A stretch of DNA of 64,000 nt from Pseudarthrobacter enclensis (lineage in GTDB: Bacteria; Actinomycetota; Actinomycetes; Actinomycetales; Micrococcaceae): positions 1 to 64,000 of the forward strand of contig NZ_KQ758605.1 of assembly GCF_001457025.1 (NCBI RefSeq), written 5' to 3'. This document shows, in pieces, positions 56,863 through 64,000 of this stretch; the stretch's first letter is position 1; each line of letters starts with the position of its first letter. Under the pieces are notes generated by a model. The model was not told where the DNA came from and did no database searches. It worked only from the letters and a program-made list of their open reading frames with translations. The position numbers and the translations under genes are program-made.

Positions 56863-58448
56863 TGGGCGCCGGCCACTCCCACGCTTCCACAGGTCATTCG
56901 GAGCCGACAGCCGCGGCGATGGCTGCCCGGCGGAGGGCCAACCGGATCCTCGCCGCCGTCCTGATCCCCATCACCCTGCTCACGCTTGCGGGCATGGCCA
57001 TGCTGTGGCCGTCCGGGAGCAAGGAGGGCATCTCGCTGGCGAACCCCTACTCGGCCGCGCCCGGCGTGACCTTCGATACCGGCACCATCCAGCGGGTAGC
57101 CACGGAAAGCTGCATGCAGGGCGTGGCCACCCAGGACCAAAGCGGTCAGCCGGCGCCGCAGGGGAGCGGCCAGCAGCCGGAGGGCTCCAACTGCACCTTC
57201 GCCTTCACCGAACCGGACAAGGGCGGCAGCCCCGTCAAAGTGGTCATCAACCCTGACGTCGCCAAATCCCACGGCGTCAAACCCGGCGACCAGATCCGCT
57301 ACCTGAACCTCTCCAACGCCCACGGCGCGGCTTCCGCCCAGGGCTCTCCCGCCTACATCTTCGTGGACTTCGTCCGGACCCTTCCCATCGTCCTGCTGGC
57401 CCTGCTGTACGCGGGGGTGGTGATCGCCGTCGCCCGCTGGCGGGGACTGCGTGCGCTGGTGGGGCTGGTGGGCGCCTATTTCGTGCTGGCCAGCTTCATG
57501 CTGCCGGGCCTGGTGGAGGGCAAGCCCCCGCTCCTGCTGGCCCTGGTTGGCTCCACCGTGATCATGATCGGGGTGCTGTATTTCGCGCACGGCTTCTCGG
57601 CCCGGACCTCCACGGCGCTGCTGGGCACCATCTTCGGCCTGGGCATCACCGCGCTGCTTGCCTGGTGGGCCACCGGGGCCGCCAACCTGGCAGGGGTGGG
57701 CAACCATGAGGCCACCACCCTGATCAACACCTCGGCCAACATCTCCATCTCCGGGGTCATCCTGTGCGGGCTGATCATTTCCGGGCTGGGCGTCCTGAAC
57801 GATGTCACCATCACCCAGTCCTCGGCCGTCTGGGAACTGTACGAACTCGCCCCCAACAGCAGCGCACGCAAACTGTTCACCTCCGCCATGCGGATCGGCC
57901 GCGACCACATCGCCTCCACCGTCTACACGATCGCGTTCGCCTACGCCGGGGCGGCCCTGCCCACCCTCATCATTGTGATGCTGTACGACCGGCCGCTGGG
58001 GGAAACCCTGACCAGCGCCGAACTGTCCGAGGAAGTCATCCGCACGCTGGTCGGTTCCATCGGCCTGGTCCTGGCCATCCCGGTCACCACGCTGATTGCC
58101 GTGCTGGTGGTCAAGGCGACAGGCATCCGGGAACCGGCCGCCGCCGTCGTGACCCCTGCGGTTGCCAACGCTGCGCCGGGCGCATCGCGGACTGCGCCGT
58201 CCGGATTCCGGCAGCGCGGGGCAATCGAACGGACGGACGACGGCGGGGAGTTGGCTCCAGGCGGCGCCGAGGACACGGGGGCGCTGGCCGCCGCCGCCCT
58301 CGAGGCACGGTCCCGCAGGGCTGCGGAACACCCGGAGGGCACTCCGGCAGCCGGCGTCGACGCGGACGGACCCGACGCGGACGGACCCGACCACTCCGGT
58401 GACGGCACCCTTCCCACGCGCCGGGGCCGCAGGGCCGACCGCGGCTGA
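56862..58448 (+). CDS. YibE/F-family membrane protein
   Basis: 528 residues. One helix (about 29-49) precedes an extracytoplasmic domain of about 120 residues with a Cys pair (ESCMQG, SNCTF). About seven helices follow, with the family signatures HEATTLINTSANISISGVIL, SGLGVLNDVTITQSSAVWEL and AYAGAALPTLIIVM. YibE/F proteins are multi-pass membrane proteins of unknown transport role. A 15-bp direct repeat (58359-58388) encodes DADGP twice in the acidic tail. It converges on hmp with a 6-bp gap. Confidence 0.88.
   Translation: MGAGHSHASTGHSEPTAAAMAARRRANRILAAVLIPITLLTLAGMAMLWPSGSKEGISLANPYSAAPGVTFDTGTIQRVATESCMQGVATQDQSGQPAPQGSGQQPEGSNCTFAFTEPDKGGSPVKVVINPDVAKSHGVKPGDQIRYLNLSNAHGAASAQGSPAYIFVDFVRTLPIVLLALLYAGVVIAVARWRGLRALVGLVGAYFVLASFMLPGLVEGKPPLLLALVGSTVIMIGVLYFAHGFSARTSTALLGTIFGLGITALLAWWATGAANLAGVGNHEATTLINTSANISISGVILCGLIISGLGVLNDVTITQSSAVWELYELAPNSSARKLFTSAMRIGRDHIASTVYTIAFAYAGAALPTLIIVMLYDRPLGETLTSAELSEEVIRTLVGSIGLVLAIPVTTLIAVLVVKATGIREPAAAVVTPAVANAAPGASRTAPSGFRQRGAIERTDDGGELAPGGAEDTGALAAAALEARSRRAAEHPEGTPAAGVDADGPDADGPDHSGDGTLPTRRGRRADRG
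58359..58388 (+). repeat. 15-bp direct repeat in the yibE/F 3' end
   Basis: Two perfect copies of GACGCGGACGGACCC, in frame. Confidence 0.7.
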
Positions 58449-58454
58449 CCGCTG

Positions 58455-59669
58455 CTACTGGTAGTCGGCCAGCCAGAGATCCGGGCCGAACACCTCATAC
58501 TGGATGTCCCTGGCCGGCACGCCCAGGCCGATCAGCGCGCTGCGGACCGATTGCATGAAGGCAACCGGGCCGCACAGGTAGTACTCGGCGTCGGAGGGCA
58601 GTTCGACGTCGCGGACGTTCATGAAACCCCGGTGCATGGTGGGATCGGCGGCGCCGCCGTCAGCATCCAGGAACCACACATTGAGGGCAGCGTCCGGCAG
58701 CGTGGCAATATCCGCCGTGACCTGGTTCCGGAGGGCGAAGGATCCGGGGGAGTCGTCTGCGTGCAGGAAGCACACCTTCCGCTGGGACCCGGATTTCACC
58801 AGATGCGACAGCATGCCGGCCATGGGTGTGATGCCGATGCCGGCGCTCGCAAGCACCAGCGGCCGGTCCGTGTACTCCAGCACCACGTCGCCGAAGGGGG
58901 CCGACAGGGTCACCTCGTCGCCCACGTTGACATGGTCATGCAGGAGGGTGGACATTTCGCCGTCCGGTGCTCCGGCAGCGGCGTCGCCGCGGACGCGCTT
59001 GACCGCGAACCGCCGGTGCCGGCCGTCGTCGGCCTGGGTGAGGCTGTACTGGCGGGGCTGGAGGACGCCGTCGGGCATCTCCATCCGGATCGTCACGTAC
59101 TGGCCCGGCAGCGAGGGCTTGACCTCACGTTCGTCGATGCGCTCCACGACGAAACTGACAACGTCATCGGTCTCCTGGATCTTTTCGGCCACCCGCCAGG
59201 TGCGCCAGATGGTCTCCGGGCCCAGCCGGACCGCATCGTAGAGTCCCCGCTCCTTGTTGATGAGCATGTTGGCCATCAGCCAGTACACCTCGTCCCAGGC
59301 AGCGGCCACCTCCGGGGTGACGGCATCGCCCAGGACATCCACGATCGCCCACATCAGGTTGTCATGGACCACCTGGTACTGGTCGGGAGCCAACCCCAGC
59401 GACACGTGCTTGTGCGAGATCCGGGACAGCAAATGGTCCGGCAGGTGCGTCGGATCGTTCACCAGGAACCCGGCAAAGGCTGCCACGGAGCCTGCCAATG
59501 CCTGCTGCTGCCGCCCGTCCGCCTGGTTGCCGCGGTTGAACAGGCCGTCCAGCAACTCCGGATGCTCCTGGAACATGTGCGCGTAAAAGCGTGACGCGAT
59601 CTCGCCGATGTTCTCCCCGACGACGGGCAGCGTCGCTTTGACCACAGGCAGTGAAGTATCTGAGAGCAT
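58455..59669 (-). CDS. hmp: Flavohemoglobin (nitric oxide dioxygenase)
   Basis: 404 residues with AAGGAG six bases upstream. The globin domain (1-140) carries the proximal His region SRISHKHVSLGL. The FAD domain has QPRQYSLTQ (R-x-Y-S), and the NAD domain has LASAGIGITPMAGML and YYLCGPVAFM. It converts NO and O2 to nitrate with NAD(P)H. No NsrR-type operator is obvious; TATTAA on the minus strand at 59730-59735 is a possible -10. Confidence 0.96.
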   Translation of the reverse strand: MLSDTSLPVVKATLPVVGENIGEIASRFYAHMFQEHPELLDGLFNRGNQADGRQQQALAGSVAAFAGFLVNDPTHLPDHLLSRISHKHVSLGLAPDQYQVVHDNLMWAIVDVLGDAVTPEVAAAWDEVYWLMANMLINKERGLYDAVRLGPETIWRTWRVAEKIQETDDVVSFVVERIDEREVKPSLPGQYVTIRMEMPDGVLQPRQYSLTQADDGRHRRFAVKRVRGDAAAGAPDGEMSTLLHDHVNVGDEVTLSAPFGDVVLEYTDRPLVLASAGIGITPMAGMLSHLVKSGSQRKVCFLHADDSPGSFALRNQVTADIATLPDAALNVWFLDADGGAADPTMHRGFMNVRDVELPSDAEYYLCGPVAFMQSVRSALIGLGVPARDIQYEVFGPDLWLADYQ

Positions 59670-59799
59670 CGTTACTCCTTCGGGGTTCCAGGCCGCTTTC
59701 CATGCTGCAGCGCACCGTTCCGGGCCACGTTAATACCGCCGACGGGCCGGCGACAGGACCAATCGGCACTGGTGCCGGCCCCGATTTGGCCGGATTTGC

Positions 59800-59811
59800 A
59801 ACAATGGAAAG
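59800..59811 (+). promoter_or_regulatory. Leaderless -10 before dus
   Basis: AACAAT, spacer GGAAAG, GTG at 59812. The GGAAAG is too close to serve as a normal ribosome site. Confidence 0.4.
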
Positions 59812-60993
59812 GTGACTCTTGCAGCAACCGCACCTGCTCCGAAGCTGGAACTTCCGCCCCTGAAGCTCGGTCCCCTCACCGTGGACACGCCGGTGATCCT
59901 GGCGCCCATGGCCGGCATCACCAACTCCGCGTTCCGCCGGCTCTGCCGTGAATACGGCGGTGGCATGTACGTGGCGGAGATGGTGACCTCCCGCGCCCTG
60001 GTGGAGCGGACCCCGGAGTCGCTCCGGATCATCTCCCATGACGAGGACGAAAAGGTCCGCTCGGTCCAGCTGTACGGCGTTGACCCCGTCACCGTGGGCG
60101 CTGCCGTCAGGATGCTCGTGGAGGAGGACAGGGCGGACCACATCGACCTGAACTTCGGCTGCCCCGTCCCCAAGGTCACCAGGCGCGGCGGCGGCTCTGC
60201 CCTGCCCTGGAAGATCGACCTCTTCACCTCCATCGTGCAGACTGCCGTCAGGGAAGCCTCCAAGGGCAACGTCCCGCTGACCATCAAGATGCGCAAGGGC
60301 ATCGACGACGACCACCTCACCTACCTGGACGCCGGCCGGATCGCGCGTGATGCCGGTGTCGCCGCCGTCGCCCTCCACGGCCGGACGGCAGCCCAGTTCT
60401 ACTCGGGCCAGGCCGACTGGTCCGCCATCGCGCGGCTCCGTGAAGCGCTCCCAGACATCCCGGTGCTGGGCAACGGGGACATCTGGTCCGCCGAGGACGC
60501 TGTCCGCATGGTCCGCGAGACCGGCGTGGACGGCGTGGTGGTGGGCCGCGGCTGCCAGGGCCGGCCCTGGCTTTTCGGTGACCTGCAGGCCGCGTTTGAA
60601 GGCAGCGACGTGCGGCACCGGCCCAACCTGCGGCAGGTCGCCGACGGCGTGTACCGCCACGCCCAGCTCATGATCGAGACCTTCGGCGGGGACGAATACA
60701 AGGCCCTCCGCGAAATCCGCAAGCACATGGCCTGGTACTTCAAGGGCTACCCGGTGGGCGGGGACCTGCGTGCCAAACTGGCCACCGTGCCCACCCTGGA
60801 GGTACTGCGCGGACTCCTGGACGAACTGGACCCGGACGTGGCCTATCCCGGAGTGGATTCCGAGGGCCCCCGCGGCCGTGCCGGATCCCCCAAGAAGCCG
60901 GCCCTGCCCAAGGACTGGCTGGACTCCCGTGCCCTGAACGAGGACCAGTCGCGGGACATTGCCGCGGCTGAGCTGGACGTGTCCGGTGGCTGA
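59812..60993 (+). CDS. dusB: tRNA-dihydrouridine synthase (DusB-like)
   Basis: 393 residues. The FMN TIM-barrel signatures are VILAPMAGITNSAFRRLCRE, IDLNFGCPVPKVTRRGGG (catalytic Cys), VALHGRTAAQFYSGQADW and VVVGRGCQGRPWLF. It reduces uridine in the tRNA D-loop with NADPH. It overlaps the dgt gene by 8 bp (GTGGCTGA). Confidence 0.95.
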   Translation: MTLAATAPAPKLELPPLKLGPLTVDTPVILAPMAGITNSAFRRLCREYGGGMYVAEMVTSRALVERTPESLRIISHDEDEKVRSVQLYGVDPVTVGAAVRMLVEEDRADHIDLNFGCPVPKVTRRGGGSALPWKIDLFTSIVQTAVREASKGNVPLTIKMRKGIDDDHLTYLDAGRIARDAGVAAVALHGRTAAQFYSGQADWSAIARLREALPDIPVLGNGDIWSAEDAVRMVRETGVDGVVVGRGCQGRPWLFGDLQAAFEGSDVRHRPNLRQVADGVYRHAQLMIETFGGDEYKALREIRKHMAWYFKGYPVGGDLRAKLATVPTLEVLRGLLDELDPDVAYPGVDSEGPRGRAGSPKKPALPKDWLDSRALNEDQSRDIAAAELDVSGG

Positions 60994-62299
60994 GGTTCCC
61001 GTCGCCGAGCACGCCACCGTCCCGCCCATGGCCATGGCCTCGGCCGGCTACGGTGCCGATGACTCCGCCCGCTGGGTGGAGGAACCGCCCAAGAGCACCT
61101 ACCGGTCGGATTTCGAACGGGACCGCGCCCGGGTGCTGCACTCGTCCGCGCTGCGGCGGCTGGGCGCCAAGACACAGGTAGTGGCGCCGGACACGGACGA
61201 CTTTGTCCGTACCCGGCTCACCCACAGCCTCGAGGTGGCCCAGGTGGGCCGCGAGCTCGGCCGTGCCCTGGGCTGCGACCCGGACGTGGTGGACACCGCC
61301 TGCCTCAGCCACGACCTGGGCCACCCGCCCTTCGGTCATAACGGCGAATCGGCCCTGAACGAGGTGGCCCACGCGATTGGCGGCTTCGAAGGCAACGCCC
61401 AGACCCTGCGCCTGCTGACCCGGCTGGAACCCAAGTTGCTCACGGCGGACGGGCAGCCCGCTGGCCTGAACCTCACCCGCGCCAGCCTCGACGCGGCGTC
61501 GAAATATCCCTGGTCCGCCCTCGAAGCGCCCGTAATCCATGGCCAGCGGACCAGCAAGTTCGGCGCCTACGAGGACGACCTGCCCATCTTCAACTGGATC
61601 CGTGCCGGAGCGCCGGAACGCCGCACCTGCCTGGAAGCGCAGGTGATGGACCTTGCCGACGACATCTCGTATTCGGTCCACGACGTGGAGGACGCGATTG
61701 TTGCCGGCCACTTCCAGCTCCGCTGGATGGACAACCCGGACCACCGTGCCCGGGTGGTGGGTTACGCCCGGCAGTGGTACCTGCCGCACAACGACCCCGC
61801 CGCGATCGACGCCGCCCTGGCCCGGCTGGAAGCCACCGACGTGTGGGTGCGCGAGGCCGACGGCAGCCGCAAGTCCATGGCGGCGCTGAAGAACATGACC
61901 AGCCAGCTGATCGGCAGGTTCTGCCAGTCCGCCCTGGAAACCACCCGTGCCGTCTACGGTCCCGGCCGCCTCACCCGCTACGGCGCCGAATTGATGGTCC
62001 CGGACGAGACGGTGATGGAAATCGCGGTGATGAAGGGCTTGGCCACCACCTTCGTGATGACCACCGAACACCGGCAGCCCATCTATGAGCGCCAGCGCGA
62101 AGTGCTCCACGCCCTGGTCACCGCCCTGAGCGCCACCGGCGACCGGCACCTCGAACCGATGTTCGCGGCGGACTGGCGGGCGGCGGAGGACGACGGCGCA
62201 CGGCTGCGCGTGGTCATCGACCAGGTTGCATCGCTGACCGACGGCTCGGCCCTGGCCATGTACGAGCGCCTGGTGGGGAGCCTGCCCTCGCTGTGGTGA
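60986..62299 (+). CDS. dgt: Deoxyguanosinetriphosphate triphosphohydrolase-like protein
   Basis: 437 residues from the GTG at 60986; an ATG at 61028 is a possible alternative. HD-domain metal ligands are seen in TRLTHSLEVAQVGRELG and CLSHDLGHPPFGHNGE, plus Asp in DLADDISYSVHDVEDA. It cleaves dNTPs to deoxynucleosides and tripolyphosphate. It is translationally coupled to dusB, and dnaG follows 52 bp later. Confidence 0.94.
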   Translation: MAEVPVAEHATVPPMAMASAGYGADDSARWVEEPPKSTYRSDFERDRARVLHSSALRRLGAKTQVVAPDTDDFVRTRLTHSLEVAQVGRELGRALGCDPDVVDTACLSHDLGHPPFGHNGESALNEVAHAIGGFEGNAQTLRLLTRLEPKLLTADGQPAGLNLTRASLDAASKYPWSALEAPVIHGQRTSKFGAYEDDLPIFNWIRAGAPERRTCLEAQVMDLADDISYSVHDVEDAIVAGHFQLRWMDNPDHRARVVGYARQWYLPHNDPAAIDAALARLEATDVWVREADGSRKSMAALKNMTSQLIGRFCQSALETTRAVYGPGRLTRYGAELMVPDETVMEIAVMKGLATTFVMTTEHRQPIYERQREVLHALVTALSATGDRHLEPMFAADWRAAEDDGARLRVVIDQVASLTDGSALAMYERLVGSLPSLW

Positions 62300-62339
62300 C
62301 CGGCGTTACCTTCAGCCCATGCCGGCCGGCCCGCGGGAC

Positions 62340-62351
62340 TAGGATTGCTCT
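62340..62351 (+). promoter_or_regulatory. Leaderless -10 before dnaG
   Basis: TAGGAT (62340-62345), 6-nt spacer, GTG at 62352. The best-matching example of the leaderless pattern in this window. Confidence 0.6.
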
Positions 62352-64000
62352 GTGGCTGGGCTGATTAAACGCGAAGATATCGACGAAGTACGCCAGCGCA
62401 CGGACATCAAGGAAGTGGTGGACGGCTACGTCACGCTCAAGGGCGCCGGGCTGGGAACCTTCAAAGGGCTGTGCCCCTTCCATGATGAGCGCTCGCCGTC
62501 GTTCACCGTCCGCCCCCAGGTGGGCCGCTACCACTGCTTTGGCTGCGGCGAAGACGGGGACGTCATTTCCTTCGTCCAGAAGCAGGACCACAGCTCCTTC
62601 CAGGAGGCCGTGGAAAAGCTGGCTGCGCGCATCGGCTACGAGCTGCGCTACGAGGACGGCGGAACCGGGCCCAACCGGGAAGAGGTGGGCCGCCGCCAGC
62701 GCCTGCTGGACGCCCACAAGATCGCGGACGAGTTCTTCCGTGCGCAGTTGCTCACCCCGGGCGCGGCGGAGGCGCGGAACTTCCTGTTCGGCCGCGGCTT
62801 TGACCGTGCCGCCGCGGAACACTTCGGCTGCGGCTACGCTCCGCAGGGCTGGGATGCGCTGCTCAAGCACCTCCGGGGCCGCGGCTTCACCGACGCCGAG
62901 CTCAAGCTCACCGGTATGTTTTCCGAGGGCAACCGGGGCATCTACGACCGCTTCCGTGGCCGCCTGATCTGGCCCATCAAGGACATCGCCGGCGACACCA
63001 TCGGCTTCGGTGCCCGCAAGCTCTACGAGGACGACCAGGGCCCGAAGTACCTCAACACCCCGGAAACCACGCTCTACAAGAAGTCCCAGGTGCTGTACGG
63101 GATCGACCTGGCCAAGAAGAGCATCGCCAAGGACCGGCAGCTGGTGGTGGTGGAGGGCTACACGGACGTCATGGCCTGCCACCTGGCAGGAATCACGACG
63201 GCGGTGGCCACCTGCGGGACGGCGTTCGGCACCGAACACATCAAGATCGCCCGCCGGCTCCTCTCCGACGACGGCACCGGGGGAGAGGTCGTCTTCACCT
63301 TCGATGGCGACGCCGCCGGACAGAAGGCGGCCCTGCGCGCCTTCGAAGAGGACCAGCGGTTCACGGCCCAGACCTATGTGGCCGTGGAACCGACGGGCGC
63401 GGATCCCTGCGACCTCCGGCTCAGCCGCGGCGACGACGCCGTTCATGCGCTGGTGCAGTCCCGGCGGCCGCTCTTCGAGTTCGCCATCCGCACCACGCTG
63501 AAGCAGTTCAACCTGGACACCGTGGAAGGCCGCGTGCAGGGCCTGAAGGCGTCCGTGCCGGTGGTGGCGGCCATCCGCGACGGGTCAACCCGGACAGGCT
63601 ACTGCCAGGCGCTGACAGGCTGGCTGGGCATGCCGGACCCCAACGAAGTGCTGCGCCTGGTCAACGCGGAAGTCAAGAACGCCGCCCGGCGCCAGGACGG
63701 CGGTCGCACGCCGGGTCCCCAGGGAGCCGGCCGCCCGGACCACGGTGCCCAGCACCAAGGGGCCCCCAACCATGCCGGCGCCCCCGGTGTTGCCGCCGGA
63801 CCGCCGTTGGAAGCCGTGCCGTCCTTCCACCGGCCCGACCCGCGGGACCCTGTGGCGTCCATGGAGCGGCAGGCGCTGGAAGTGGCGCTGCAGGCGCCCT
63901 CCCTGCTCGCCGGGGCCGTCTGGGACCGCTTCGCCGAGGCGAGGTTCGCCACCCCTGCGTTCCAGGCCGTGCACGACGCCATGCGCGCCACCGGTCCGGG
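62352..64000 (+). CDS. dnaG: DNA primase DnaG (3' end beyond window)
   Basis: The frame is open to the window edge, about 549 codons, starting VAGLIKREDIDEVRQRTDIK. The zinc-binding domain has Cys41/His44 (CPFHDERSPSF) and Cys62/Cys65 (YHCFGCGEDGD). The catalytic core carries RGRLIWPIKD, GFGARKLYEDD, and the TOPRIM motifs VVVEGYTDVMA and VFTFDGDAAGQKAA. A Gly/Pro/His-rich linker (about 450-490) precedes the DnaB-interacting C-terminal domain, which is cut off. It makes RNA primers for replication. Confidence 0.97.
   Translation, partial: MAGLIKREDIDEVRQRTDIKEVVDGYVTLKGAGLGTFKGLCPFHDERSPSFTVRPQVGRYHCFGCGEDGDVISFVQKQDHSSFQEAVEKLAARIGYELRYEDGGTGPNREEVGRRQRLLDAHKIADEFFRAQLLTPGAAEARNFLFGRGFDRAAAEHFGCGYAPQGWDALLKHLRGRGFTDAELKLTGMFSEGNRGIYDRFRGRLIWPIKDIAGDTIGFGARKLYEDDQGPKYLNTPETTLYKKSQVLYGIDLAKKSIAKDRQLVVVEGYTDVMACHLAGITTAVATCGTAFGTEHIKIARRLLSDDGTGGEVVFTFDGDAAGQKAALRAFEEDQRFTAQTYVAVEPTGADPCDLRLSRGDDAVHALVQSRRPLFEFAIRTTLKQFNLDTVEGRVQGLKASVPVVAAIRDGSTRTGYCQALTGWLGMPDPNEVLRLVNAEVKNAARRQDGGRTPGPQGAGRPDHGAQHQGAPNHAGAPGVAAGPPLEAVPSFHRPDPRDPVASMERQALEVALQAPSLLAGAVWDRFAEARFATPAFQAVHDAMRATGP

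Overview
This 64 kb window looks like chromosomal DNA from a high-GC actinobacterium, most likely Arthrobacter, Pseudarthrobacter or a close relative in the Micrococcaceae. That call rests on strong GC bias at third codon positions, many GTG starts, long 4-bp-overlapping operons, SAM-IV type riboswitches, a 13E12-type DUF222/HNH gene, and a large set of genes that appear to be transcribed without leaders. I see no tRNA, rRNA, CRISPR array, insertion sequence or prophage, and most genes are ordinary core metabolism.

Bases 1-21805 hold one rightward block, tightly spaced and mostly joined by 4-bp overlaps. It encodes a giant secreted Ig-like/Fn3 protein (5' end outside the window), a MoxR AAA+ ATPase, a DUF58 protein, a TgpA-like membrane transglutaminase homologue, a zinc-ribbon/RDD/FHA protein, a PP2C phosphatase, a zinc-ribbon/FHA protein, a transmembrane Ser/Thr kinase, a degenerate FHA plus winged-helix protein, and a 1481-residue FtsK/EccC-like ATPase with a ubiquitin-like and an FHA domain at its N-terminus. 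The kinase/Fn3/AAA/DUF58/transglutaminase core matches the cluster called PFNA in bifidobacteria. Here it is physically joined to a type VII secretion-like motor but to no WXG100, EccB, EccD, EccE or mycosin gene. This is the most interesting system in the window: a phospho-switch (kinase, phosphatase, up to four FHA modules) apparently wired to a cell-envelope machine. Its transglutaminase homologue has Asp where the catalytic Cys should be, and the last ATPase site of the motor has a Lys-to-Arg change.

Bases 21900-34500 carry a secreted Pro/Thr-rich anchored protein, ligA with an inositol-phosphatase family gene, a GNAT and a RidA gene, a CitA/CitB-type two-component system divergent from a CitM citrate transporter, and gatCAB for Glu-tRNA(Gln)/Asp-tRNA(Asn) amidation. 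Bases 34500-45000 carry a long palindromic repeat, a small secreted protein, a LysR regulator divergent from tdh-kbl (threonine to glycine), a D-amino-acid-oxidase-like flavoprotein, hutI, a DeoR regulator, the decayed start of an FAD monooxygenase, a CPBP membrane protease and the DUF222/HNH gene.

Bases 45000-64000 carry a VOC protein, metY and metX each behind its own SAM-IV-like riboswitch, a SHOCT-like protein, an SGNH hydrolase, an esterase, an S4 RNA-binding protein divergent from a DMT transporter, glyS, a GNAT protein, a PlsC acyltransferase and an alpha/beta hydrolase, a YibE/F transporter preceded by a five-codon possible leader ORF, a flavohemoglobin, and a dus-dgt-dnaG run that leaves the window inside dnaG.

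A recurring feature is a -10-like hexamer (NANNNT) ending 6-7 nt before an ATG/GTG with no Shine-Dalgarno sequence. I see it at 13 starts and used it to choose several of them.
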